Shown: in pieces, positions 49,801 through 61,372 of the stretch
Position numbering within the stretch: the stretch's first letter is position 1
How the letters are laid out: every line of letters begins with the position of its first letter
Source of the DNA: Liolophura sinensis
Taxonomy: Eukaryota > Mollusca > Polyplacophora > Chitonida > Chitonidae
Assembly: GCF_032854445.1 (NCBI RefSeq)
Contig: NC_088300.1
Coordinates: 66,624,984 to 66,688,983 of the forward strand
DNA: 64,000 nucleotides
Reading direction: 5' to 3'
Position numbers and translations under genes: made by a program
Notes under the pieces: generated by a model
Databases searched by the model: none
What the model was told of the DNA's origin: nothing
What the model saw: the letters and a program-made list of their open reading frames with translations, nothing else

Positions 49801-52800
49801 AGCCAGAAATAGTGGATGCACTGTAGTAATTCTAGTGCCAGCTGGTAGAGAGGCGAGGAGTTGATTTAGGGCAGTGAATTTGTATTTTAGAAATGCTAAT
49901 TAACAGACAGTAGGCCAGCAAAAATGCACGAAGATGTTTGTTGTCTTACATGTAACATTTGGGGCATCTTACAAAGCTATGGCAACGTTACGTCAAGCAC
50001 ATTTACCATGATGGCATAATCTTTTCAGTGTATGTGGCCATGGATGTTTTGGCAGGCATATGTTATGACTGCTCAGTAATGACAGTTCCCTGGAATATGG
50101 TATATCAGGGGATTTTTTACATCTTCTAAGCGGTTTCTTAGAAGGTGCAATTAGAAGGTGTGTGGTTGCAACTTTTGTCCTGAGCAGAGAAAACAGCTAC
50201 TTCTTTGTTTTGTTTCTTTGATTGGTGTTTTGTGTCATACTCAAAAATATTTTACGGTCATTAGGTTTTCTTAAGCCCCCCAACCAGGGGTCAGTCTGGA
50301 AATTAAGTAGCTTGCAATGGTGATGTCATAGATGACCCCTGTGTAAAAAGAACTCTGTGGGGGACAGACCAAATGGGTCTGGTGCAATGGAGATGGGGTT
50401 GTGGGGAACAGACCAAATGAGGGCGAGTGTAGAGGCGTGGAGAGGGTGCTAAGCCGACCCGAAGAAGCCATGCAGTATCTGTGTAAATGTCACCTTGCCC
50501 ACACTATAGCGACACTGTTTCATCGGGCTCGGGCACTTTGTGGGTTGTTTAATGAGTTCCAAGCAAAATGAGTGATGATGTAATTCCTGAAAGAATCTGA
50601 CTGTTAACAGAAAAAAAATTTTAACAAAAGTTCCAGGGCATAGTTTTCTTGAATTGGCATAGAAACATAATCTTTGTTTTATAGTTCCTTTTCATGTATC
50701 TTTTAACAAAGGTGTTAATGAGATGGCCGTACAACATCATGGATATTTTGTGAGCTTCACTTTTTCATGCTTTTTATTTCTGTTATTATAATCATTATGT
50801 GTTGATTCTAATGTGTTTAATCTAACAAAAGAAGGTCAACATTTAATTTGAATGCAAAATATTTGAGGTCCTACATATATATTATTGTTGTTTCTTTCTT
50901 TGACCAGTAACAGAGAAGGTAAAAGAAATGTTTGTGTCTGTTCTCTCTGAGCAAACATCCTGTTCACAAATCAAAACAAAAAACCTAAAAAAAAAAAAAA
51001 ATGGCCAAGGCTTCAGACATAACATCTGTTCTGAATTGTTATCTAACCTTTTTCATCACATTTGCTGCAATACGGGATGAAACAGAAACTTTTCCACACC
51101 ACTCTTTTGTTGTCTCATTGACAGACCAGTAATGAAATGACACAACACATGATGTGCATAGGCTGTACAATCTTAGTAACAAATGTGAAATCAAATATTG
51201 TTATACCCACTAATGAGCTTAAGATAATACAGAGTGGTAGCAGCTCTGATAACAGATGTGCGGTGTTACATCATGGTTTGAAGTATCAAGTTTAATTTCC
51301 TGATTAAAAAATTAAAAAGATTTGATTCTCATTTGATCTGATGGGATTAGAAATGTGGTTCTGGCATAATACATTGACTTCAAATACAAGTGGGTGAAAG
51401 ATGGGTTTTTTGCTTTATCAGTGGTGTTACTGTATTGCACCAAAAATTTTGGGCATTAAAAGTACACTATCAGAAACAAATACAGGCCTTAAATGATAGT
51501 TTAGGTGCCATTTACACTTAAATTTTTCTGATAAGAAATTAGTCAAACTGAATTCACAAAAAAAAAACATGAAGTGGCCCAATAGGGTGGATAAATCAAA
51601 AAGGCTAAACTTCAGGTGAAATACAGTGTTCTATTTTCTTCTCTTGATTTTAAGTTGCATGATGGGAAAGTCTGTTCTGGCATGCTTGTGTGGCTTCAGT
51701 CTGCCCTCAGTTGTTGTAACCATACACCTTCACTATGTATGGCAAGGTAGACTTCCTCTCCCACTCAGCCTAGCTCACTGTTGACATATCACTACCTGGG
51801 TAATTAGGGGTTAGCCCAGATAGCCACCATTATCACCGATGGTCACCTTTTCCCACCTCTTAAACCTCTATTGTCCTTTCGGCTGAAGTGGGTGTATGTG
51901 AAATGACCTCTTATTGCCCAGGTCTGCTATTGGATGTTGGTGCCTTTTTGAAGGCTGGCAGGGCATGTGAAGGGCTTGCAAAACCCTCTAGAGCTGGCTT
52001 TGAGGCTCTTCCCTGAGCCTGTCCTAGGTATGCAGGGCTAAGCAACTGATATAATCAGCTCTGTTGTTAGAACTAAGCATGGAGCAATCCTTCAAGTTCA
52101 ACCTCAGTTTATACTAGATTATCACTCCCCAACCTTTTCAATTAGAATCTTGTTCTCTTCTCGCAGGAATGTGGCTTTGTTTCTCTCAGCTCTTTACCTG
52201 ATTGAGCTCATACCTCAGCTCACAGATAAATCAGGGATTATTGTACATGTTTTTTTTTTATCTAAAGAAATGGCAGTTGTCAAAAAAATTTGATGACAAA
52301 TTACATGTACCTAATACTTCATTGAAAAACATGTTGTGGTCTCTTTGTGGTTTGTGTACTTTCATAACTTTCTAGTCTTTTCTTTTGATACAAGGTAGTA
52401 GATATCTAAAACCTTGATGCTTTACTGTTGTGTTTAAGATAGATTATGACAAATCCAGTTTTCCTTTCCAATGTTTTACTGTCATTACATCAGCAGCCTT
52501 TGTTTGATTTAACACATTAATCAGATCTCTTGTAATAGTATTTCTTGCTCTACAGTCCTCTTCCATTTTCTGGTTTTCATGTACATATCTGAAATATACA
52601 TGTATCTACATCCTTTCTTTTTGTGCAGTTTGTGTAATGGCTACACCCCTGTGGTTAAGCATCATGGCTAAGTATCGCTTGCTCGGAGTGTTTGCACTGA
52701 GTGCTTGCCCTGTTAGGTTGATGGAGACACTCCAGCATTGTTAGCTGTGATAATCACATAAATTGTGCTGCTCTCATGATGAAGTGATTTGCCCTCAACA

Positions 52801-55800
52801 TCAGAAGAGTGGAGATCATGACATAGGTGTTAAACTAGCCTTAATGAACACTGTCATCGGCTGGTTAATGTTGCAGACAAACTCAGTTAAGTAATCGCAG
52901 AAAGAGGAGGCAGCCAGAGGCATCAGCTTTGATTAGTGGTTATTCATATTGATTAGTGGTTATTCATATTGATTAGTGGTTATTCATATTGATTATTGAT
53001 AGGAATATGCTGCCTGCATGCAGGGTGTTATGGCGATAATGGATTGTTGTATCATTTAGAGATATAAATGTAAAATTGCGGGATGGAATGCCTTCCCTGG
53101 CATGTTCGCCTATAGAATTGTACTTGTTGCAGCAAGTTTGCCTCTTACCTCTGAAGATTCCAGTTTGCTACATGTAATTTAGCTGCCGCTTTGTCATGTA
53201 CTTGCCTTGAGAAAGTTAGATGGCTTATTGTGGGTTTCATGAAACAAATACATAAATAAAATTTGTATTTGACACATCTAACAATGCATTTGTTATTTAC
53301 AGAAATGTGCATCGTACTGACAACCCTACAGTTAGACTCTGCTTTATAGCGTATTTTGTTGAGGTGAATTATATAATTATGGTAAAACAGGCAATGCAAA
53401 CTGTTTTTGCACAATAAACTTGTGATGTTGCCTACAAAGCCATAAGTATTCATGCATTTGTATAGATGTCAATATGATATTATCGCATACAGCCAAAACC
53501 TCTAGTTTCTGTATATAGATGCCTCAGGCTAATAGATGAACATTTATCCTTTTCATGGTACATCCTCCCACAGTCAAAAAATGACATTCTCCTGTAATAT
53601 ACTGAAAAAATTACGTCAGTTGTTTTTGTTTTCATTTGTTCTTCAACATCAGTTGAGTCAAAATCAGAATTGAGATGTTATGTTGTTATAGATTTCTGGT
53701 AAGGGAAACAGAACCAAGAAAAAAGATAACTGTAAAGACAAACTTCTTTCAAGTAGAGTACTCGAGTAACCTATTGAAGTGTTTCCTAACATGTACATGT
53801 GCATTGGATGTACCACTGTTAATGTAAATGCATGTTACATTAATACATTAAATATATAAATGCAAGACTTTTCTTTATAACTGAAAATCTCACCCAACAA
53901 AGGACTCAAATATTTGTATGCAAATGATTCTTTTATACAAATGAGCAAGTACATGTATTAAAGAATCGTATATAATTATTTGACCTGCTAATCTATAAGT
54001 AACGTAGACCTTAAGCTTTGACAATATCACATTGTTCAGATTGGAAGAGAGGCTAATGTAAGGCCATCTAAAGGTATGTGTTTGCTTTGGCCTGATCTAA
54101 CTGAGTCACTCAGAAAATGTGTTTTGCGGGAGTTACAGTTTTTAAAAATTCATGCTGTAAGCTATTTTGCCATTCAGAAGAATAAAGTCAGAAAGAAAAG
54201 CTAGTTTTTTATGGCACCGTCCTAATTTTTTCAGAAATGGGTACCAGTTAGTCATCAACAAACCCACGCATTTTTTTTTTTCCATTGAAGTTGGCCTGAG
54301 ATATCTATTACTGTAGCTGTGCAGCCATTGTCCTGCCCAGATCTACTGCTTATTTACCCAGGCGTTCATGTCATATCCTGGGTGACAGGTGATCAACATA
54401 GCACCCACAGCTGGCCAGTCCCAGCCCACTGCCACTTGCTCATATGCCCCAGCCTGCAGCAAGCCTTATAACAACAAACCACAGTACAAACATCAAACTG
54501 GAGGTGACCATGAAGATTTACCATGCCCCTAACTAAGCTGACAGTTGTTGTTTTTGAAGGAAGTGATATCTGTAAAGCCTGTGCTGAGCTGTGGTGATTA
54601 GTCATTTTCTGCCTCCCCATAAGGTGGTTTTGGCACTTTAGGTCAGTTTAGCTAAATGATGTTGACTGAAGATTTACATGCATATACAGTCCTTTCCGTC
54701 TTCACAGAATTGCCATATTTTCATACTGTACAAGTGCACATCTGACTTCCACAAAACTATTTGAACAACTTTTCTCTTAAATTGTGACATTCTATGATAA
54801 GATACATGCATATGGATACATGTGACCTAAACAAGGTAATTTTTGATCATATTATACAAGTAAAAAAACTTTAAAATAGAAATATTCTGTATTCTGTATG
54901 TTGTAATGATATCTTACCATGTGGTTGGAACTTTTTTTTTCAAATTGACAGCAGTGGTAGGTATAGTAGTGTTTGGGGTTGTGTTATCAACACCTGGATA
55001 ACAGCTGCTGAGGGTCTGTGCTTGAATGTACTGTCATACATGTATGTAAAGTTGTATACACTGTGATCAATGCTCACAGCATGAAAATAGGCCAACACAT
55101 TGGAAGGAGTTTTAACTTTTAAGAAAATATTAAGGAGAATGTGTATTGCCCTAAAACTACTTGTGAACGACCTAACGATGGCCTTAACTACATGTGAATG
55201 ACCTAACAATAGCCTTAAACTACATGTGAATGACCTAACAATAGCTTTAAACTACATGTGAATGACCTAACAATGCATTTTTATAGGAAAATGAATGTCT
55301 TAAAATCTTACTTTTAGTGATGAAACTTCAACTTTTCCAGTTGAATATCATCATACTTCCTAACTTCAGTACTTTTTTTGATCAATAGAACTTTGCTCTG
55401 GATGGCTCTGCCCAGTTTCCTCCCACTAGCTGGCTGCCTTCAAGTAAAATATTCTTGAGTATGGTGTGAAACAGCAATCAAATAAATAATACTCTGAATG
55501 AGATTATGGCTTGTTGTTATTCCTACACAATTCCTCAGTTACATGTAACAGACTTATATCCATATAACTGCATGTATATGTACATGTATAAATAAGACGT
55601 TTGTTCTGAACATTAGAGCTGTCTTCATTGAGTTGTAGGCGATGCCACATAACATTTTGAAAAGTCCCACGCTGCCCACAGTGTATCATTATGTTACAAG
55701 GCAATTATCTGATCACCGGAATGCATTTATCTGACCATTGCAATACAAAGTCCATTTTAAAGCATGCATAGACTTGTCAGAAGCAATATTACATTGTAGG

Positions 55801-58800
55801 AATGTACATTGTTAAATACATTTAAAGTACAGATTAAATACCTGTATATGACTGACATCTCAATAGACTGGTCGTACAGTAAAGGTGCCTTGTTCTAACT
55901 GTTTAATATAAAAGTGTATTGGGAAGAGGGCAGGGAAAGTGTTAAGATTGAGTTCTGATGTGAGACAAAGGAGACAGAAGACTGGATGGGGGGGGGGGGG
56001 GCTCATGTTTTAATCATTAGGTTAGGGCCTAGGGGAGATCAAAGTCTCTGCTCCTATGTCTACATGTGCCTTAGCTTACTGTCCTGTCATTTATGAACCC
56101 AGCAGGGTCACAAAACAATCAATTCTCAAGGCACCTACCCCAGGGGATTCAAGTTCCTTCATTGAACAGGTATCCCATAACAGCAAACCTCTATTAGAAA
56201 GCAGTACCAAGGGTGTTGGATGTAGTTCCTATTAAGTGAAACACCAGATTGAAAGATCTCACTCTGACATACATGTTGGTTAAAGTGGGTATATATTTAT
56301 GTGCATTGCCATGTTAACAGATGTCATGTGGTTGAAAATTTATGGTCTTCAACTTGTGCATTTAACTTCTTAAAAAGTGATAATACATGTGCATATAAGC
56401 ACACAGCTTTTGGTCTGTATCTCTAATGTGGGATTTAAATGTGAAATGAATGAAAAAAGTTGTTCATGTAGCACCATCAAGTTTTTCTGTTGATTAAAAT
56501 ATGTACATGGTGCATATGAGAATTACTTCACGTAAGACATTTGCATCAGGCTTCTTAAGGTACCATCACACTTCTATGTACATTGTAAGCTACTGTGCAT
56601 TAAGAGAACACTGTTACATTTCACTGTGGAAATCAGTTTTCAAAATTCAGTGAAAGCCAGCCATGAGTGCAGAAATTTTACTTTCACTGGCTTAAAAGTC
56701 TATATACTTTTAGAAAGTGCGTGTTATCAGGTTTGTAATACAGGTATGGCAACCTATTTGGTCACAATAGGGTATTTGTTCAATATCCTTGGTTACTGCA
56801 TAAAACACTCGTCAAATAAAAATAAATATTCTTTTGTGTGACCAGAAAAAAAATCATGTCCAAGGTGTTAAGTGAAATTAAATTATGCCTTCAGTTGTTT
56901 TATTATTATTTAAAAAAAAAAAAACATCCCCTGAAATCTCACAATGTCCCCTGCAGTCATTCACTTTTCCACAACTAGAAGTATTGTAAAATGATTTTAA
57001 AAGAAGATTGTAAAAGAAACATTTTTTTCTGAGAATAACCCAACTGTTAGGCTATAGAAAATATTAAAAATGGCCTTTTATTATGATACTCCTTATCAGT
57101 ATATCAGCATATTACTGAGCCTTTAACAACATCATTCATGTGTGAAACATTACTGTACGTCATTCTATGAACAGTAGCATGGGAAAACAACTTAGTATTT
57201 TAAAAATTCTTCAAATGTGTAAGTGTTATTTATTTTTTACAAAAGAAACCCTTTTATGTTGATGGCCAAGTGTCCTTTGTCACAATGTCGATGTTAATAT
57301 ATTTTTGATCTACCTGCAGTTATCAGAGGTGGCAGTTAGAGAGTAAGCTACATGTACATGTATTTACTGGATTGCAGAACACCTCAAAAGATTCCTCTTT
57401 TGACTAAGATTCCTCTTTTGAGTATAAAAATCATTGAAATCACAAGAGATTTTTAATATCTAGCATTCAGCTTAGCATGGGAGTAATGGTGCACATGTAC
57501 CTCAATTTTGTATTTGGTTGTGAGAAAAACATAGAGAAATCATAAAGACATCGTAATCCAATGTTCATGTGATCCGCAAACACAATGTAAGAAAGGTGTA
57601 AGACATGATGGCTAGTGTAAAGAATGCAGTCTGCACATAAGGTATGCTGGAAAATTCCACAGCTACATCTGTTGTTCAAGTTAGATGACGGTGTTGGCTT
57701 ACCTTGAATTTCTGAAGGTCTTATCTTAAATTTTGGATCTTGTAATTTGATGTAAAATCAGTGGGACAAGCTGCCTTGTATTGCATTGTGCTAGTTTAGG
57801 TTTTCAGTTTGAATTAAAAAAAAGGTTCAGTGAGTCTAAATGACAAGTATAGCTATATTACATACAATGATTTATTGTAATACATGTAACATGGTGCATG
57901 TAGTTGTATGTACATGTACCCTGATCCCTCAACCTTTTCGCACAGAAAAGAGCAGCTTTGAGTGCAATTTATGCACATTTTTAATTTGCTCTTGGAGATA
58001 AAACTACACTCGTTGGATTGGCCATTTTCAGGGCTTCACAAAAAGTACTATTTTATCAGTCATCACAGAATAATGCCTTCAGAAAATGCTTGAATAAATA
58101 CCTTGCAAACATGTGAAAGGTCGAAAAATTACAGTGTATGAAGCTCAAAGTTACAAATGCTGAAAGCTCAGCCTGATGGTGGCTTCCTCTCAGGTTGTAC
58201 ATGGAAATGTGTGGTAGAAACCTGTGGATGGTTGTGTGTATCTCGGGGCTCTGTAGGGTTTCCTCCCACTATAATGCTGGCAGCTGTCATAAAAGCGAAA
58301 TTTCCTTGAGTATGGCATAACATTCCAATCAGCTAATCAAAAAAACAAATGCTAAAAAGTTCATGTCAAACTGCATTTTAATATAGGCCTACTGTTAAGA
58401 TTAACAGGTTATTTACAGGAAGATTATTCAAATGTTTTGACGGATTTTAGCTTGCTATAACTGATCACTGAGATACATTTATCCACAGCAAATTAATGAT
58501 TTTGATTGGTCATTGATTTCCATGCCAATCTTTAAATTTGGCCTGCAGGTTCACTTTGTGGAACCTCTTTTGAATTTTAGAAACCAGCTGGATCCATGCA
58601 TAAGATTTGAATATTTAACAATTTCAGTGATTCTGATTTATTGTTGGTTTCCATGCGACAACTATACATCAAAGGTTGTCTGATTGTGATAGAGTTTTGT
58701 GTGCAGATTTATTCTATGGTCCCTGAGATCAAGTTCAAAGACCATTTGGAACCATCCATAAGTTTTGCTTATTTAGTCTGTAGTTTAAAAAAATTATGAA

Positions 58801-59999
58801 TTAACCTGTTAACATTACATATGTACATTTATGTTTCAACATGTGACTAGATAATAAACTTACAATTTTTCAATTTTAATAAGTGCTGCCGCAGCTCACA
58901 AAAAGTATAAGCTAAGAATTGTCAATACTTCATTTGTATTGAGACCACATATAGATTTGTGCCTTTATTGGTTGATTGTGGTGAGTTACTCTTGTCAGGG
59001 CTGTGTACTGATATGAAGAATTAATGAAAAACGCATGGCATGGCAGAAAGCTATCACACTAAGTACACCTGACAGGTAAAGCTAATATTTACCTGTTTAA
59101 CAGCTTTGCCAGTCTAGGCATGCTGTAAGTGCCCTGTTTATTGGCATAGTAATAAGGCTGATATCCCAATTCCAGCGTGCCAAGATTTCATTTCCTTCTT
59201 GAAGGAGCTTTTGAGAATTTGTTCTTCCGTTGAGTTTAACAGTAATGATCTTTATCAATGAGATGTGTTCTTGTGCACCAACTGTAGTTAATCGTGAACT
59301 TTTTACCTGCCAAAACATTAGTGCTAGTATTGTAATACAGTATCTCAGGTGAAAGCCAGTCTGTCGGTGATGTATAGAATAAAGACCATATCTGTGAACA
59401 GATTTTCATTCATTTCTTAATCCAGGGTAAACTTCCCTTAGTGATTTCTAGCTGGATAGGCTATTATGGCTTTTCTTTGAAGTCTGAGGATTTTAAATGA
59501 TAGTTTGACAAACCTAGAATGATAAAGTTTATAATAAATTCCTGCATGGACTTGCAAATCTGATTGGATAAATCAGAATGCATTAGTCAGTTAAAGGCAG
59601 GGTTAAGATGCTTTTCATACAGTCATCAGACTCACAAGGCATGAGTTCAATACCAGGAGTACATTTCCCTCTGAGAACATTTTGGGTGGTCTTACATGAA
59701 TGAAGGTCATCGATGATTACTTGTATTCAGGTGAAAATCTGTACATTACATGTGGGATTTTTTGTTAGTTACTTGGTATGTGATAGAATAGTCTTGAGTA
59801 TGTCCTTTAACATCAATGAATAAAAGCAATAAGCAGTTTTCTAGTAGTTTAGTGACACATTATTCATAACCTTGACACATGGCAACATACATACAAGAAT
59901 GTGTAATGTTGATATTCCACCTTAAAATATGTAAGACATGTATATATAGACATGTATATATAGGTTAATGACTTTTCAAAAGAAAGCTCACTCTCTCTT

Positions 60000-60032
<33 letters not shown>

Positions 60033-60674
60033 AACCCACCTAGACAAACAGAAATACACTCACAGTGAACAGAAATAAAACAGTACATGTCCTTTCCTGA
60101 AAGACTTTCTACAGGTGCAAACAGAAAAGAAAAACAATTATTTTATGTGTAAGATGTGTTTGTTCTGTTTTGTGAATATGATTGCATTATGCCAGAATAT
60201 CATACAGGCAACCTGGGCCCCCATATAATGTAGAGCAGAGTTGTTGTTGTTGGGTATGTATGTCTCAGTCAAACAAATTCCCCATGCCCCTGGACAAGGG
60301 TCAATATTGGTGTGTTTGGGAGTCCGGCCCTCGCATACATGCTGCTGAGTGGATTTTGCATCCCTGTGCCCTATTTTATGTTCATGAGAGTTGAATGGTA
60401 GGAATTGTGTTGGAAAGAATTTTGTCTGCTCCATAATGCTGTTGTCAAACTGTGAGCTATCTTGTTATCCTGGTAAAACCATATCTGTGGGGTGAGCTCC
60501 AAAGTTTGTCCGCAGTTTGAGTGTGTCGTGTAAATTAAAGTCTGCAGGCCTGTGTGGAGACGTTTAGCCAATATCATGACAAATCTCTCGCTCTACTTTT
60601 GCAGGACGTGCTGCAACAGCTGATAGTGACGAAGATGCCTAATATCCAGGTGATTTGCCGGGAGCCTGATAAAG
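31872..60674 (+). CDS. CCDC88: Girdin/Daple (CCDC88) family protein, N-terminal HOOK-domain exons, 3' incomplete
   Basis: Coding exons are 31872-31916, 33077-33165, 33856-33961 and 60605-60674, with phases 0, 2, 0 and 1 at their ends; the gene continues beyond the window. The start MSSGVNFMASPLVVW aligns with the FMTSPLVTW start region of vertebrate girdin. Exon 2 carries LYDGVFLNDVLQQ and runs across the junction into IDPRPGYNN, then NWDVLINNIRAYYT. Exon 4 is DVLQQLIVTKMPNIQVICRE. Together about 103 residues match the first two thirds of the HOOK domain, which in this family binds microtubules or cargo ahead of a long coiled coil. The next expected block (LLLxLGCAVQCE) is not in the window. 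An in-frame stop at 31836 supports the chosen Met. Invertebrates usually have one such gene, so Girdin versus Daple cannot be decided here. Confidence 0.9.
32866..32992 (+). mobile_element. Strongly decayed SINE-1 relic
   Basis: AAAGTTTATCAGCAATTTGCC, GTTTCCTCCATCCATAAA, GACTGCCATTGTATAAAGGAAG and TTGGTGAGTATGG follow SINE-1 order. It is in CCDC88 intron 1, about 85 bp before coding exon 2. Confidence 0.5.
34168..34312 (+). mobile_element. Strongly decayed SINE-1 relic
   Basis: GGGAAAGTTTGTCAGTAACTTGCC, GGTTTACCCTGGGC, TAAAATCAATCGCTGTCATAT and a CTGAATAAATCGG end follow the order of SINE-1. Divergence is high. Confidence 0.5.
36001..36325 (-). mobile_element. Full-length SINE-2 with perfect 12-bp target-site duplication
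   Basis: GATTTAATAGGA occurs at 35989-36000 and 36326-36337. On the minus strand the element begins CTCGGGACCGGTAGATCC, includes a B-box-like GGATCAATCC, and runs through CGGGGCGGCTTACTTGCC and CATATGACTGAAAAATTG. It ends ACGTTAAACCCCAAGC followed by (ACTC)n. At 325 bp it is the most complete of four copies here. A 67-residue open frame inside it appears incidental. Confidence 0.93.
37837..38021. mobile_element. Inverted-repeat element with hammerhead-like 3' cores
   Basis: Arms 37837-37923 and 37937-38021 are near-complements (ACAAGGCATTG, TTACAACTTCTTG, TTATTGTCACGACGTTTCGA), separated by about 13 bp. Each arm, read toward its outer end, has TTGATAA, a small GATG/CATC-type hairpin, then CGAAACGTC. 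This resembles the second half of a type I hammerhead ribozyme, as found in Penelope-like elements. The CTGATGA box is altered, so an active ribozyme is not claimed. Confidence 0.7.
38828..39008. repeat. Degenerate tandem repeat, unit about 30 bp
   Basis: Repeated variants of TGATGGCTTTTTGTTGTACAAG and ATTGCATTCTGGTGTAC alternate about six times. Units differ at many positions. A SINE-1 tail fragment (CTTGAGTATGGCGCAAG, ACCAATCAAATAAATAAATA) follows at 39028-39080. Confidence 0.6.
46242..46295. repeat. G-rich low-complexity tract
   Basis: TGTGGGGGGGGG-type runs, including a poly-G stretch of about 15 and a second of 9, lie within a G-rich, CpG-poor strand. A similar G run occurs at about 55988-56000. 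Confidence 0.8.
50216..50262 (-). mobile_element. SINE-1 tail fragment
   Basis: TTTGATTGGTGTTTTGTGTC and ATACTCAAAAATATTTTACGG match the SINE-1 tail module. It directly precedes repeat R3. Confidence 0.65.
50262..50725. repeat. Dispersed repeat R3, copy 2
   Basis: Same block order as 25975-26390: TCTGGAAATTAAGTAGCTTGC, GGGACAGACCAAATG twice (an internal duplication absent from copy 1), CCGAAGAAGCCATGCAGTATC, TGTCACCTTGCCC, TGATGATGTAATTCCTG and TCTTTGTTTTATAGTTCC. Its class is unknown. Confidence 0.7.
52931..52990. repeat. Three perfect 20-bp tandem units
   Basis: GATTAGTGGTTATTCATATT is repeated three times without change and followed by a partial GATTATTGAT. The perfect identity suggests a recent expansion. 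Confidence 0.95.
55154..55277. repeat. Tandem repeat, unit about 33 bp, about 4 copies
   Basis: Units of CTACATGTGAATGACCTAAC and AATAGCCTTAAA alternate. The first unit is more diverged (CTACTTGTGAACGACC). Confidence 0.9.
55398..55492 (+). mobile_element. SINE-1 fragment
   Basis: GGCTCTGCCCAGTTTCCTCC, CACTAGCTGGCTGCC, AGTAAAATATTCTTGAGTAT and GCAATCAAATAAATAA are the tail-proximal module in plus orientation. Confidence 0.8.
57919..58134. mobile_element. MITE family M1, copy 4 (best preserved)
   Basis: The left end CCCTGATCCCTCAACCTTTT follows TA at 57917-57918. The right end complements to CTGTAATTTTTCGACCTTTC. The interior GCAATTTATGCACATTTTTA, AACTACACTCGTTGGATTGG and CAGAATAATGCCTTCAGAAA is shared with the other three copies. 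Confidence 0.8.
58160..58345 (+). mobile_element. SINE-1 fragment, decayed
   Basis: TGGCTTCCTCTCAGGTTGTAC, CCTGTGGATGGTTGTG, GGGCTCTGTAGGGTTTCC, CACTATAATGCTGGCAGC and CTTGAGTATGGCATAAC follow the SINE-1 body to tail. Confidence 0.75.
59589..59665 (+). mobile_element. tRNA-derived SINE head
   Basis: GGTTAAGATGCTTTTC (A-box-like) and CATGAGTTCAATACC (B-box-like) are at tRNA spacing, with no complete cloverleaf. It is similar in layout to the element at 16300-16382. Confidence 0.45.
59987..60032. repeat. (CT)n(CA)n microsatellite
   Basis: CTCTCTCTTTCTCTCTCT runs directly into about twelve CA units. Confidence 0.95.
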
Positions 60675-60757
60675 GTATGTGATGACAAAGGCAGTTGTAC
60701 GTGATTCTCTCATCATTTCTCACATTTAGCCCTGACGAATTGAAATCACATGACACC

Positions 60758-61045
60758 TGTACCCAGAATTTCATCATAATACACTTACACTCAGAATTTC
60801 ATGGCAATACACGTGCCCGCAATTCCACTTTAAGTGTAATATGCTTGCATGCACTTGTGTACAGAATTACCTTGCAATAGACATATCATGTGCCTAGAAT
60901 CTCATTCTAATACACTGTGTACAGAGTGTCATGGCAGTACACTTGCGTGTTGAGTTTCATGGCAGTACACATATGTGCACAGAATTTTGTTGTAGTACAC
61001 TTCTACTCAGAATTTCACAGCAGTACCATTGCACTCATAATTTTC
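60758..61045. repeat. Degenerate tandem repeat, unit about 30 bp
   Basis: Around nine variants of CAGAATTTCATGGCAATACAC with a TTGCATGC/TGTGTA-type linker. Units are diverged and some are partial. It starts about 80 bp after CCDC88 coding exon 4. Confidence 0.75.
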
Positions 61046-61253
61046 AGTGATGATCATATATTCTTGTATGTTAGTGTGAGTATATGCTCTGTGTATCTTG
61101 ATGATTATAAGAGCAAAATATCATGTGCTTATCAGTTTGATTTAAGCATTATTTTATGCTCCTCCTGTTCAACTTACTGTCAGATTACTCAGGTATCAGA
61201 GATAGTCATTTTGTTCTTACAAAATACATGAGTCTAACACATACATAAATCCA

Positions 61254-61372
61254 TCAATCCAAGCACCAGACAATCCATGCACCAGACAGCCCATGCACCA
61301 GACAATCCAAGCATCGGACAATCCAATCACCAGACAATCCATGCACCAGACAATGCATGCACCAGACAATCG
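61254..61372. repeat. Tandem repeat, unit 16-17 bp, about 7 copies
   Basis: Variants of AATCCATGCACCAGAC recur, with single-base changes such as AAGCACC, AAGCATCGG and AATCACC. Confidence 0.9.

Larger units (their letters stand above)
33962..60604 (+). other. 26.6-kb intron 3 of the CCDC88 gene
   Basis: The donor ACA|GTAAGT is at 33962 and the acceptor TTTTGCAG|GACGTG ends at 60604. No host-independent gene is recognised inside. Named contents are SINE-1 relics (34168-34312, 39028-39080, 50216-50262, 55398-55492, 58160-58345), SINE-2 (36001-36325), an inverted repeat (37837-38021), R3 (50262-50725), MITE M1 (57919-58134) and several tandem repeats. The rest is AT-rich sequence with scattered TACATGTACATGTA palindromes and only short open frames. 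Confidence 0.85.
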
